Shown: one piece after another, positions 1 to 6,200 of the stretch
Numbering within the stretch: the stretch's first letter is position 1
How the letters are laid out: each line of letters begins with the position of its first letter
Assembly: GCA_025935435.1 (NCBI GenBank)
Contig: JAICVH010000058.1
Span: 1 to 9,558 of the forward strand
DNA length: 9,558 nucleotides
Origin: Burkholderiales bacterium
GTDB taxonomy: Bacteria > Pseudomonadota > Gammaproteobacteria > Burkholderiales > Casimicrobiaceae
Reading direction: 5' to 3'
Made by a program: the position numbers and the translations under genes
The notes under the pieces: generated by a model
What the model was told of the DNA's origin: nothing
What the model saw: the letters and a program-made list of their open reading frames with translations, nothing else
Database searches by the model: none

Positions 1-255
1 GTGCGCGAGCGTTTCGGTGATGCCGTAGACGCGGTCCTTCAGCATCCCCTTGCTCTCGAACGCCATCGTCGCAAGCGGCAGGCCGCGGTCGAAATTCTCG
101 CGTGGCTGCAACCGATACACGCATTCGTCGGTAAAAAACTCGGGCCATCGCGCGTAATCGCGTGCGTCGAGCGCGCTCCCGTACGCGTGATACAACGTGA
201 CCAGTTCGAGCCAGGTGGTCGCGTCAAGCGCGCCAAGCAACGCGTGGTTCGGCAT
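1..255 (-). CDS. Rieske ring-hydroxylating oxygenase, small (beta) subunit, 3' end missing
   Basis: First 85 residues of the small subunit of an aromatic ring-hydroxylating oxygenase (NTF2-like fold); the rest lies beyond the window start. The visible part has the family's early helix (LVTLYHAYGSALD) and the segment WPEFFTDECVYRLQPREN, followed by FDRGLPLATMAFESKGMLKDR. From memory this matches small subunits of salicylate 5-hydroxylase (NagH-like) and three-component anthranilate dioxygenase (AndAd-like) better than those of benzoate or naphthalene dioxygenase. Beta subunits are structural: they assemble with alpha as a hexamer and do not carry the metal centres. The ATG at 255 follows the alpha stop after one base, with a GAAGG ribosome-binding site inside the end of the alpha gene, which indicates coupled translation. 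Family is well supported; the exact substrate is not. Confidence 0.88.
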   Translation of the reverse strand, partial: MPNHALLGALDATTWLELVTLYHAYGSALDARDYARWPEFFTDECVYRLQPRENFDRGLPLATMAFESKGMLKDRVYGITETLAH

Positions 256-256
256 G

Positions 257-1519
257 TCAGCCTTCGATGACGCGACGCCAGTAGCCGTACATGCTGCGTA
301 TCAGCGTCTCGGTAACCGTGTGTTCGGTGCGGGTCGCGGTGTCGATCCCACCGAGTTCGACGACGCTCGCACGATCCGGGCGCTGCCGTGCGCCCTGCTG
401 CGAGAATTCGATGACCTCGCCATCGTCAGCGGATACGTATCCTGCCGGTCCGAACAGATTCGCCTGGCGCAGTCGTCGGCGCTGCATTTCCGGGGTGTCG
501 TCCGCGAATCCGAAATGCGTCCACACGAAGTCGAAGGCGTCCGGCCCGCGCGGTTGGATATGCCGCGTCGACAATGAGTTGACCTGCTGCTGGATGATCA
601 CGCTCGGGAAGATCGTGGTCATCACGACGGTCGGCCCGTTCCACCACGGCTCGTTGACGACGTCGAGCACCCGATCGTCATGCAGCGTCATGTTCGCCTT
701 GAAACTCGTGACGCCCTTCGTCACCGCACCTGATCCACCTTCGTTGCGCCGCGAGATCATGCAGGCGTGGCGGCCGTGCGCGTCGGTGATGAGTTGCGAC
801 TTCTGATCGGCGCGCCACAGCCCGAACGTGACGAACCACGTGTGCAGCAGTCCCGGGTGATACGGGTCCTTGATGTTCTCCTGCATCAGCTTCCAGTTGC
901 CGTCGATGCGCTGCCGCGAGTAGCCGAGGATCGTCAATGAGCGCCCATCGAAGACGCGATCGAAATAATGCAGGACCTCATCGCCCAGATAGCGCTCGAA
1001 GGGCTCGACGTCGACGTCGAACGACGCGAATACGACGCCGTGGCGCGTTGCAACGGCGAGCCGCGTCAGTCCGTGGTCCTCGCGCCGGAAATCGGCGGGC
1101 ATGCCACCCTGCACGACGCCATCGGTTCGTACACCGCGCATCAACGGAACGCCGAGAAGGCGCCCGTCGAGGTCGTAGGTCCACTGGTGATACGGGCAGG
1201 TGAATTCGTTGCGATGTCCGAAGTTTTCGCGACAAAACGCGACGCCCCGATGGGCGCAGACGTTCTCGACGACGTTGATCGCGCCGTGCCGATCGCGAAC
1301 CATGATTACCGACCGCTCGCCGATCGCCGTGCGCTTGAAATCGCCGGGCCTCGGCACCTCGGCTTCAAGACCGACGTAACACCAATGCCCGCGGTAGAAG
1401 AGGCGCTCGAGCTCGCGCTGGTAGAGGTCGTCGCGCGTATACGCGGCGAAAGGTATCCGGTGCGTACCTGCGCCCGGCCAGAAGTCCAAGGCTGCGGCGG
1501 CCTTCGACGCTTCGTTCAT
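257..1519 (-). CDS. Rieske ring-hydroxylating oxygenase, large (alpha) subunit; salicylate 5-hydroxylase/anthranilate dioxygenase-like
   Basis: A 420-residue catalytic subunit of a cytoplasmic Rieske non-haem iron oxygenase, which uses O2 and electrons from a ferredoxin/reductase to hydroxylate an aromatic ring. The Rieske [2Fe-2S] ligands are C88, H90, C108 and H111. The mononuclear iron site shows the usual pattern: H221 and H226 as ligands, D218 as the bridging aspartate, and D365 or D366 in SADDGE as the likely third ligand. The segments ENIKDPYH and FVTFGLWRADQKS resemble NagG/AndAc-type enzymes acting on 2-substituted benzoates, so salicylate, anthranilate or a CoA thioester of a similar acid is the best guess. 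The ATG at 1519 is preferred: it makes a 4-bp ATGA overlap with the DUF1028 gene, has a G-rich stretch upstream, and gives a family-sized protein. The frame stays open to 1966, but only as a shadow of the DUF1028 gene. Ferredoxin and reductase genes are not visible here. Confidence 0.93.
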   Translation of the reverse strand: MNEASKAAAALDFWPGAGTHRIPFAAYTRDDLYQRELERLFYRGHWCYVGLEAEVPRPGDFKRTAIGERSVIMVRDRHGAINVVENVCAHRGVAFCRENFGHRNEFTCPYHQWTYDLDGRLLGVPLMRGVRTDGVVQGGMPADFRREDHGLTRLAVATRHGVVFASFDVDVEPFERYLGDEVLHYFDRVFDGRSLTILGYSRQRIDGNWKLMQENIKDPYHPGLLHTWFVTFGLWRADQKSQLITDAHGRHACMISRRNEGGSGAVTKGVTSFKANMTLHDDRVLDVVNEPWWNGPTVVMTTIFPSVIIQQQVNSLSTRHIQPRGPDAFDFVWTHFGFADDTPEMQRRRLRQANLFGPAGYVSADDGEVIEFSQQGARQRPDRASVVELGGIDTATRTEHTVTETLIRSMYGYWRRVIEG

Positions 1520-2259
1520 GTCGCCCCGCCGCGCGTTTGCCGACCCGCCTGGCCGGTGCGGCGAGCGACGAAGGTCTCGATTTCGCGCTCGATCGCGGCA
1601 CGGTCGACGATGCCTGAAGGGTTCGCCTGCGACGGCAGGCACGCGACGAACGGCTGGAAGCGTTCGAAGCTCTTGGCGAGCAGCCTGCGCAGTTCGGCAA
1701 GCGGCTCGGGATGATCGTCGACGCGGAGGTCGAGCACAGGATAGCGCTCCGTCGTCACGATGCGTAGCGCTGCCGCCTGCTTGCCCCGCTTGTCGCCGCC
1801 GGCCGCCTCGCCGGCTTCCATCGCCAGCAGCAATCGCTCGGCGAAGTCCACGTCCGCATGTTCGCGATAAGCGTCGGCGACATCTGCGATCACCCGCGGA
1901 CCGACGAGCATGTTGCCGGCGACCGAAAAACCGTCGCCCATCACGTGACCGCACCAGTCGATGCACGCCGACCCGGTGTAGGCCGCCGTGCGGCCCTGTG
2001 CATCGACGAGATGCACCTGGCGCACGTCGCGCCCGTGATCCTCCGCCATCACTTCAGCGAGTACGCGCGCCGGATCGTCGCCACGTGCAAGCTTCGCCAG
2101 TGCCGCTGGTCCCAGGTGCGGATTGACGAGCGCTTGCGTCGCGACCGCACCGACGCCGCTCGCCGCGTACGGACACAGCGAGCCCACGGCGAAGAAGCGG
2201 CTGGCGACGGCGACGCCCAATGCGCTCGACGGATGCTGCGCCACGATCGACCACGTCAT
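1516..2259 (-). CDS. DUF1028 family protein (Ntn-hydrolase fold)
   Basis: A 247-residue protein recognised as DUF1028 from its opening MTWSIVAQ, the LGVAVASRFFAVGSLCPYA segment, GVGAVATQALVNPHLG, the central VDAQGRTAAYTGSACIDW and VAGNML segments, and the AGGDKRGKQAAAL motif. The fold is assigned to the N-terminal-nucleophile hydrolases; if Met1 is removed, Thr2 would be the nucleophile, as in other members of that superfamily. No substrate is established for the family that I know of. The C-terminal part from about residue 190 (PEPLAELRRLLAKSFERFQPF) looks helical and may be a dimerisation or accessory element. The gene overlaps the regulator upstream and the oxygenase alpha gene downstream by 4 bp each, which argues for a role in the same pathway. 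Hydrolysis of an aryl-CoA thioester or aryl amide is a guess from fold and context. No signal peptide is seen, so it is probably cytoplasmic. Confidence 0.92.
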   Translation of the reverse strand: MTWSIVAQHPSSALGVAVASRFFAVGSLCPYAASGVGAVATQALVNPHLGPAALAKLARGDDPARVLAEVMAEDHGRDVRQVHLVDAQGRTAAYTGSACIDWCGHVMGDGFSVAGNMLVGPRVIADVADAYREHADVDFAERLLLAMEAGEAAGGDKRGKQAAALRIVTTERYPVLDLRVDDHPEPLAELRRLLAKSFERFQPFVACLPSQANPSGIVDRAAIEREIETFVARRTGQAGRQTRGGAT

Positions 2260-3206
2260 CGCGATCCGGCGTGCGCCGTTGCACTATATTTCATCGAACC
2301 TTCGGCTGACGTCTCAGCAACCGAGCCGATGCGGACGGCGTTGCGCAATGCAGTGAACGTCTCGTCCAGCGCGCGACCCGACGTATCGACGACGACGTCT
2401 GCCTTCGCGTAAAACGCGGCGCGTCCGGCCAGAATGCGCCGCAAATCATCCATCGCCTCGCGGTTTCCGGCCATCGGGCGATAGTCGCCCTGCGCAAGCA
2501 CGCGACTCATATGTTCGTCCGGCGTCGCGCGCAGCCAGACGGTGAAGCACCGATCGAGGAGCCGCGAGTACGTCGCGGCTTCGGAAACCAGGCCGCCGGG
2601 CGTCGCGATGACCGCCTCGCGCATTCGCTGCACGACGTCGTCGAGCGCGCGCCGCTCGTAGCGCCGATACGCGGTCGTTCCGTACAGCGCATGCACTTCG
2701 CCCACGCTGCAGCCGGCAAGCCGCTCGATCTCCGCATTCAGTTCCACGAATGGATAGCCGAGGTCCTCAGCGAGCATGCGGCCGAGTGTCGACTTGCCCG
2801 CACCGCGCAAGCCGGTCAATGCAATGCGCGTGCGCCGGCCGCCGGCAGGGACGTCGGCGAATAACTGGGCAAGCGCCGCGTGTGCGCGTTGCAGGTCGTC
2901 GCCGCTGCGGTTGCGCAGCAGCTCGCGGATCAGCGCGGTATCGGGCGACGCGGTTGTCGACGGGTCCAACAGATCGGTAACCGGGCAACCAAGCGCACCC
3001 GCCACCTGGCGCAGCACGAGGATCGACGCGTTGCCGACGCCCCCTTCCAGGTTGGCGAGATGCCGCTCGGACACGCGTGCCTCGGCCGCGAGCGCCCGCC
3101 GTGTCATGCCGCGCCGGGCGCGCAGGCTTCGAACCGTCTCGCCGAGCGCGACCAGGAATCGATTGCGATCGTCGAGCGTGTCGGCGGGTGGCTCGTGAGC
3201 GGTCAT
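2256..3206 (-). CDS. boxR: BoxR/BzdR-type transcriptional regulator: XRE HTH domain plus shikimate-kinase-like domain
   Basis: A 316-residue two-domain regulator. Residues about 20-80 form an XRE/Cro-CI helix-turn-helix (LGETVRSLRARRGMTRRALA, then SERHLANLEGG). A linker of about 45 residues leads to a shikimate-kinase-like domain from about 125, with Walker A GLRGAGKST at 132-140. This architecture is that of BzdR and BoxR, which control benzoate catabolism and respond to benzoyl-CoA. The kinase-like domain should sense an aryl-CoA here; the exact ligand is inferred. Against E. coli AroK, the DSD motif aligns with E155-L-N157, so the shikimate-binding aspartate is replaced by asparagine, while the FRxxE arginine/glutamate pair is kept (R181, E184). 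That fits a sensor more than an enzyme. The ATG at 3206 has no clear ribosome-binding site; the frame continues upstream to 3566 only across the promoter and the ligase gene. As first gene of its operon it is probably autoregulated. The symbol denotes the family; the ligand may not be benzoyl-CoA. Confidence 0.9.
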   Translation of the reverse strand: MTAHEPPADTLDDRNRFLVALGETVRSLRARRGMTRRALAAEARVSERHLANLEGGVGNASILVLRQVAGALGCPVTDLLDPSTTASPDTALIRELLRNRSGDDLQRAHAALAQLFADVPAGGRRTRIALTGLRGAGKSTLGRMLAEDLGYPFVELNAEIERLAGCSVGEVHALYGTTAYRRYERRALDDVVQRMREAVIATPGGLVSEAATYSRLLDRCFTVWLRATPDEHMSRVLAQGDYRPMAGNREAMDDLRRILAGRAAFYAKADVVVDTSGRALDETFTALRNAVRIGSVAETSAEGSMKYSATAHAGSR

Positions 3207-3224
3207 CGCGAAGGAATCGTCGCA

Positions 3225-3238
3225 TGCATTATAGTGCT
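3225..3238 (+). promoter_or_regulatory. Candidate BoxR/BzdR operator, TGCA-N6-TGCT
   Basis: TGCA at 3225-3228 and TGCT at 3235-3238 are separated by six bases. Within them GCATTATAGTGC (3226-3237) is palindromic at 10 of 12 positions. BzdR operators are described, as I recall, as TGCA-N6-TGCA repeats inside longer palindromes, so this is one base from that pattern. The site overlaps the minus-strand -10 and touches the plus-strand -35, the place where a bound repressor would block both promoters. A weaker partial match (TGCA-N6-TGTT) lies at 3275-3288 near the predicted plus-strand transcription start. Binding by the neighbouring regulator is inferred. Confidence 0.55.
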
Positions 3239-3256
3239 TGACACGGTTGCGTGCGA
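3228..3256 (-). promoter_or_regulatory. Putative promoter of the regulator-oxygenase operon
   Basis: Read on the minus strand, a perfect -10 hexamer TATAAT lies at 3233-3228. At 17 bp spacing the -35 position (3256-3251) reads TCGCAC, a poor match, and there is no extended -10. The predicted start near 3221 gives a leader of only about 15 bases before the ATG at 3206. A strong -10 with a weak -35 would fit a low-level promoter, as expected for an autoregulated repressor operon. This is pattern recognition only. Confidence 0.5.
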
Positions 3257-3266
3257 CGCCTATTTT
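3238..3266 (+). promoter_or_regulatory. Sigma70-type promoter of the CoA ligase/transporter arm
   Basis: A perfect -35 TTGACA (3238-3243) is followed by a 17-bp spacer and the -10 TATTTT (3261-3266, four of six consensus positions). Predicted start near 3273, about 43 bases ahead of the ligase ATG at 3316. In a GC-rich background this AT-rich, correctly spaced pair stands out. The candidate BoxR operator ends on the first base of the -35, consistent with repression in the absence of an aryl-CoA inducer. Confidence 0.7.
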
Positions 3267-3315
3267 GGCGAGGCTGCAGCGTGTTGTTCCAATTTTCCGG
3301 CGCCTCCCGCGCACG

Positions 3316-4890
3316 ATGACCGATACCACCGCCGCGCCACCGCCGGCCGACTTCAATCTTGCTGCGTATCTGCTCGCAGCCAACGCGAAGCGTGCGGACA
3401 AGGTTGCGTACGCAGACGATCGCAGTGAGCTCACGTATGCGGAACTCTCGCGACGCGTGCGAAGCTTTTCGAACGTGCTGCGCACGAGCGGCGTGCGCCG
3501 CGAGGAGCGTGTGCTGCTGCTTGCCCACGATACTGTCGAATGGCCGGTGGCGTTTCTCGGCTGCATTTACGCCGGAGTCGTTCCGGTGGCCGTCAACACG
3601 CTGCTCACCGCGGACGACTACGCGTACATGCTGTCGCACAGTCGCGCTCGCGCCGTGGTCGTCTCGCAAGCGCTAGTGCCGCCGCTCGAGCAGGCGCTCA
3701 CCAAAGCGCGTTGCGACCTCGATGCCGTGTGGGTGATCGGCGCAACCGGCGATCCGCGGCACCATGACTTTACTGCCGACGTCGCCGCCGCCGAAGAATT
3801 GCGCGACCCGGCGCAGACCCACGCAGACGATGCGGCGTTCTGGCTCTATTCATCGGGATCGACCGGCGCGCCCAAAGGCACCGTGCACACGCACGCGAAT
3901 GCCTACTGGACCGACGCGCTGTACGGGCGGAACGTGCTGCAGCTGTCCGCAGACGACGTCGTCTTCTCCGCCGCCAAGCTGTTCTTCGCGTATGGCCTTG
4001 GCAACGCGTTGACGTTTCCCTTGTCCGCCGGTGCGACCACCATTCTGATGCCCGAACGGCCGACGCCGCAGGCCGTATTCCGCCGGCTGATCGAACGTCG
4101 GCCGTCGGTGTTCTTCGGTGTGCCGACGCTGTATGCGGCAATGCTCGCAGCGCCCGACTTGCCGTCGGCGTCGGACGTCGCCCTTCGCATGTGCGTGTCG
4201 GCGGGCGAAGCGCTGCCCCGCGACATCGGCGAGCGCTTCACTGCGCATTTCGGTTGCGAAATACTGGACGGCATCGGTTCAACCGAGATGCTGCACATCT
4301 TTTTGTCCAATCGCGGCGGGGACGTGCGCTACGGCACGACCGGCGTCCCAGTCCCGGGCTACGAAATCGAACTCCGCGGTGACGATGGCCGGCCGGTTCG
4401 CGATGGCGACGTGGGTGACCTTTACATTCGCGGCCCGACTGCCGCGCTCATGTACTGGACCAACCACGAAAAATCGCGCGCAACGTTCCAGGGCCCGTGG
4501 ACGCGCAGCGGCGACAAGTACGTGCGTCGCGACGACGGCCGATACGTATACGCCGGCCGGGCCGACGACATGCTGAAGGTGAGCGGCATCTACGTGTCAC
4601 CGTTCGAGGTCGAGGCTGCGCTCGTGCAGCACCCCGCCGTGCTCGAGGCAGCCGTGATCGGGCGTGAGGATGCAGACGGGCTGACGAAGACCAAGGCATT
4701 CGTCGTGCTGAAACCCGGCCACCATCCGGGCGCCGATACCGAGCAGGCGCTGAAGGCGTTTGTCAAGGACAAGCTCGCACCTTACAAGTACCCGCGTTAC
4801 ATCGAATTCATCGCTGAGCTGCCAAAGACCGCAACCGGCAAGATCCAGCGTTTCCGGTTGCGCGAGCGCGAACGCGCGCACGCGCCGTGA
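3316..4890 (+). CDS. Aryl-CoA ligase, benzoate-CoA ligase family
   Basis: A 524-residue adenylate-forming enzyme (ANL superfamily) converting an aromatic acid, ATP and CoA into the aryl-CoA, AMP and pyrophosphate in the cytoplasm. The phosphate-binding loop YSSGSTGAPKG lies at 178-188, the A5-type GIGSTE at 319-324, the hinge region GRADDMLKVSG at 414-424, and the catalytic lysine in PKTATGKIQR is K509. The segments KLFFAYGLGN (221-230) and TEMLHIFLSN (323-332) are hallmarks of benzoate/hydroxybenzoate-CoA ligases. A225, Y226, H327 and I328 correspond, from memory, to pocket residues of the Burkholderia xenovorans benzoate enzyme. Benzoate, 2-aminobenzoate or hydroxybenzoates are all possible; the linked oxygenase hints at a 2-substituted benzoate. 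Start at 3316 is chosen because a longer frame from TTG at 3238 begins inside the promoter. No strong ribosome-binding site precedes it. The gene is transcribed divergently from the BoxR-like regulator and leads the transporter genes. Confidence 0.93.
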   Translation: MTDTTAAPPPADFNLAAYLLAANAKRADKVAYADDRSELTYAELSRRVRSFSNVLRTSGVRREERVLLLAHDTVEWPVAFLGCIYAGVVPVAVNTLLTADDYAYMLSHSRARAVVVSQALVPPLEQALTKARCDLDAVWVIGATGDPRHHDFTADVAAAEELRDPAQTHADDAAFWLYSSGSTGAPKGTVHTHANAYWTDALYGRNVLQLSADDVVFSAAKLFFAYGLGNALTFPLSAGATTILMPERPTPQAVFRRLIERRPSVFFGVPTLYAAMLAAPDLPSASDVALRMCVSAGEALPRDIGERFTAHFGCEILDGIGSTEMLHIFLSNRGGDVRYGTTGVPVPGYEIELRGDDGRPVRDGDVGDLYIRGPTAALMYWTNHEKSRATFQGPWTRSGDKYVRRDDGRYVYAGRADDMLKVSGIYVSPFEVEAALVQHPAVLEAAVIGREDADGLTKTKAFVVLKPGHHPGADTEQALKAFVKDKLAPYKYPRYIEFIAELPKTATGKIQRFRLRERERAHAP

Positions 4891-4955
4891 GGTTTGTTAT
4901 CCTTGCGCGCCCTGCGAGCCATCGGTGAATGGCCGCCTAGCCTCGTTTCATTCAT

Positions 4956-4971
4956 GCGCCTTCGCCGGCGC
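4956..4971 (+). other. Small hairpin ahead of the binding-protein gene
   Basis: GCGCC (4956-4960) pairs with GGCGC (4967-4971) around a 6-base loop in the 101-bp gap between the ligase and the binding-protein gene. No T-tract follows, so it does not look like a terminator. It sits just 5' of the strong ribosome-binding site and might protect the downstream message after processing. I see no convincing promoter in this gap, so the ligase and transporter genes are probably cotranscribed. Confidence 0.25.
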
Positions 4972-4978
4972 GGTGCTT

Positions 4979-4986
4979 TAAGGAGG
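4979..4986 (+). promoter_or_regulatory. Strong Shine-Dalgarno site of the binding-protein gene
   Basis: TAAGGAGG ends five bases before the ATG at 4992 and is an almost perfect complement of the 16S rRNA tail. It contrasts with the ligase and regulator genes, which have none. It fixes the start and suggests the binding protein is translated at a high level, as expected for a periplasmic receptor needed in excess. Confidence 0.9.
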
Positions 4987-4991
4987 AACTC

Positions 4992-6161
4992 ATGACTGCT
5001 CGATATTCGTTGCTCGCGCGGGGATTGCTCGCGGCGGGACTACTCGTCGCGGTGAGCGCCGCCGACGCGCAAAACAAGATCAAGGTCGGCTTCATGCTGC
5101 CTTACACCGGAACGTACTCGGCGCTCGGCACCGCGATCGAGAACGGCTTCAGGCTCTACGTGCAGGAACAGGGCGGAAAGCTCGGCGGACGCGAAATCGA
5201 GTACGTGAAGGTCGACGATGAATCGGAGCCGTCGAAGGCCGTCGACAACATCAACAAGCTGATCAAGCGCGACAACGTCGACGTCGTCGTCGGCACCGTT
5301 CATTCGGGTGTCGTGATGGCGATGGCCAAGGTGGCGAAGGACACGAACACGCTCCTCGTGATTCCGAATGCAGGTGCGCGTGCCGTGACCGGCCCGATGT
5401 GCGCGCCGAACATCTTCCGCAGCTCGTTTTCGAATTGGCAGCCCGGGTACGCGATGGGCAAGGTCGCCGGTGATCGGGGTGCGAAAAAAGTGGCGACGAT
5501 CACGTGGAAGTACGCGGCCGGCGACGAGTCGGTGCAGGGCTTCAAGGATGGACTCAAGACCACGGGCGGCGAGGTGATCAAGGAATTGACGCTGCCGTTT
5601 CCGAATGTCGAATTCCAGGCATTGCTGACCGAGATTGCAGCCACCAAGCCGGATGCCGTGTACGCCTTCTTCGCGGGCGGCGGCGCCGTCAAATTCGTCA
5701 AGGACTATGCAGCCGCGGGACTCAACAAGACAATTCCACTGTACGGCCCGGGCTTCCTCACCGACGGTACGCTCGAAGCGCAGGGCGAAGCGGCGCAAGG
5801 ACTGCTGACGACGCTCCATTACGCCGACGGTCTCGACATTCCGAAGGACAAGGCGTTTCGCAGCGACTACAACAAGACGTACAAGGCCGAGCCGGACGTT
5901 TATGCGGTGCAGGGTTACGACGCCGCGCAGATGCTGGGCGCCGGCCTCGCTGCGGTAAAGGGCGACCTCGGCAAGCGCGACGCCCTCGTGTCCGCGATCG
6001 AGAAGGCACGCATCGACAGCCCGCGCGGCGCGTTCACGCTGTCTAAGGCGCATGACCCGGTGCAGGACATCTATTTGCGCAAGGTCGTCGGCACACAGAA
6101 CAAGTTCGAAGGCGTGGCCGTGAAATCGCTCGCCGAGCCCTCGCCCGGTTGTAAGATGTAA
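4992..6161 (+). CDS. HAAT-family ABC transporter, periplasmic substrate-binding protein (likely aromatic acid)
   Basis: A 389-residue type I periplasmic binding protein (Peripla_BP_6, LivJ-like). Residues 1-26 form a signal peptide: arginines at 4 and 10, a hydrophobic core LLAAGLLVAV, and probable cleavage after ADA at 26. The mature protein opens with KIKVGFMLPYTGTYSALG, the usual first strand and ligand loop, followed by GGREIEYVKVDDESEPSKAV and VVVGTVHSGVVMAMAKVAK. It captures substrate in the periplasm and delivers it to the two permeases encoded downstream. Automatic annotation would say branched-chain amino acids, but the adjoining CoA ligase and oxygenase make an aromatic acid more likely; related binding proteins in Rhodopseudomonas take up lignin-derived aromatics. 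The C-terminus ends in PSPGCKM. It is preceded by an excellent ribosome-binding site and followed by two hairpins, both of which favour expression above the rest of the transporter. Confidence 0.93.
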   Translation: MTARYSLLARGLLAAGLLVAVSAADAQNKIKVGFMLPYTGTYSALGTAIENGFRLYVQEQGGKLGGREIEYVKVDDESEPSKAVDNINKLIKRDNVDVVVGTVHSGVVMAMAKVAKDTNTLLVIPNAGARAVTGPMCAPNIFRSSFSNWQPGYAMGKVAGDRGAKKVATITWKYAAGDESVQGFKDGLKTTGGEVIKELTLPFPNVEFQALLTEIAATKPDAVYAFFAGGGAVKFVKDYAAAGLNKTIPLYGPGFLTDGTLEAQGEAAQGLLTTLHYADGLDIPKDKAFRSDYNKTYKAEPDVYAVQGYDAAQMLGAGLAAVKGDLGKRDALVSAIEKARIDSPRGAFTLSKAHDPVQDIYLRKVVGTQNKFEGVAVKSLAEPSPGCKM

Positions 6162-6166
6162 GTGCT

Positions 6167-6200
6167 CGAATGTCGCGCCCGTGGCGCGGACGTCATTTCG
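6167..6200 (+). other. Hairpin directly after the binding-protein stop codon
   Basis: CGCGCC (6174-6179) pairs with GGCGCG (6183-6188) around a 3-base loop, and CGAA (6167-6170) can pair with TTCG (6197-6200) as an outer arm across an internal loop. It begins six bases after the stop codon at 6159-6161. There is no following T-run, so it is better read as a structure that stabilises the 3' end of the binding-protein message than as a terminator. Confidence 0.4.

Noticed and set aside
968..1714. A 248-codon plus-strand open frame
   Set aside because: It is antisense to the oxygenase alpha gene with its intact Rieske and iron motifs and to part of the DUF1028 gene; no family resemblance of its own.
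1520..1966. A longer oxygenase alpha subunit reading from 1966
   Set aside because: The added segment is an arginine-rich out-of-frame reading of the DUF1028 gene; ATG 1519 gives a proper N-terminus and an ATGA overlap.
2256..3206. Annotation of the regulator as a shikimate kinase (aroK/aroL)
   Set aside because: It has an N-terminal XRE DNA-binding domain and an altered shikimate-binding motif, and it sits in a catabolic cluster, not an aromatic biosynthesis one.
3238..3315. A longer ligase starting at TTG 3238
   Set aside because: The TTG is part of the -35 hexamer and the region contains the whole promoter; the extra 26 residues have no counterpart in ligases of this family.
4956..4971. 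Intrinsic terminator between ligase and binding-protein genes
   Set aside because: The stem is only 5 bp and is followed by a purine-rich ribosome-binding site with no T-tract.
5040..6053. A 337-codon open frame on the minus strand opposite the binding-protein gene
   Set aside because: It lies wholly opposite a well-recognised gene, is arginine- and histidine-rich with no domain I recognise, and is typical of stop-poor antisense frames in GC-rich DNA.
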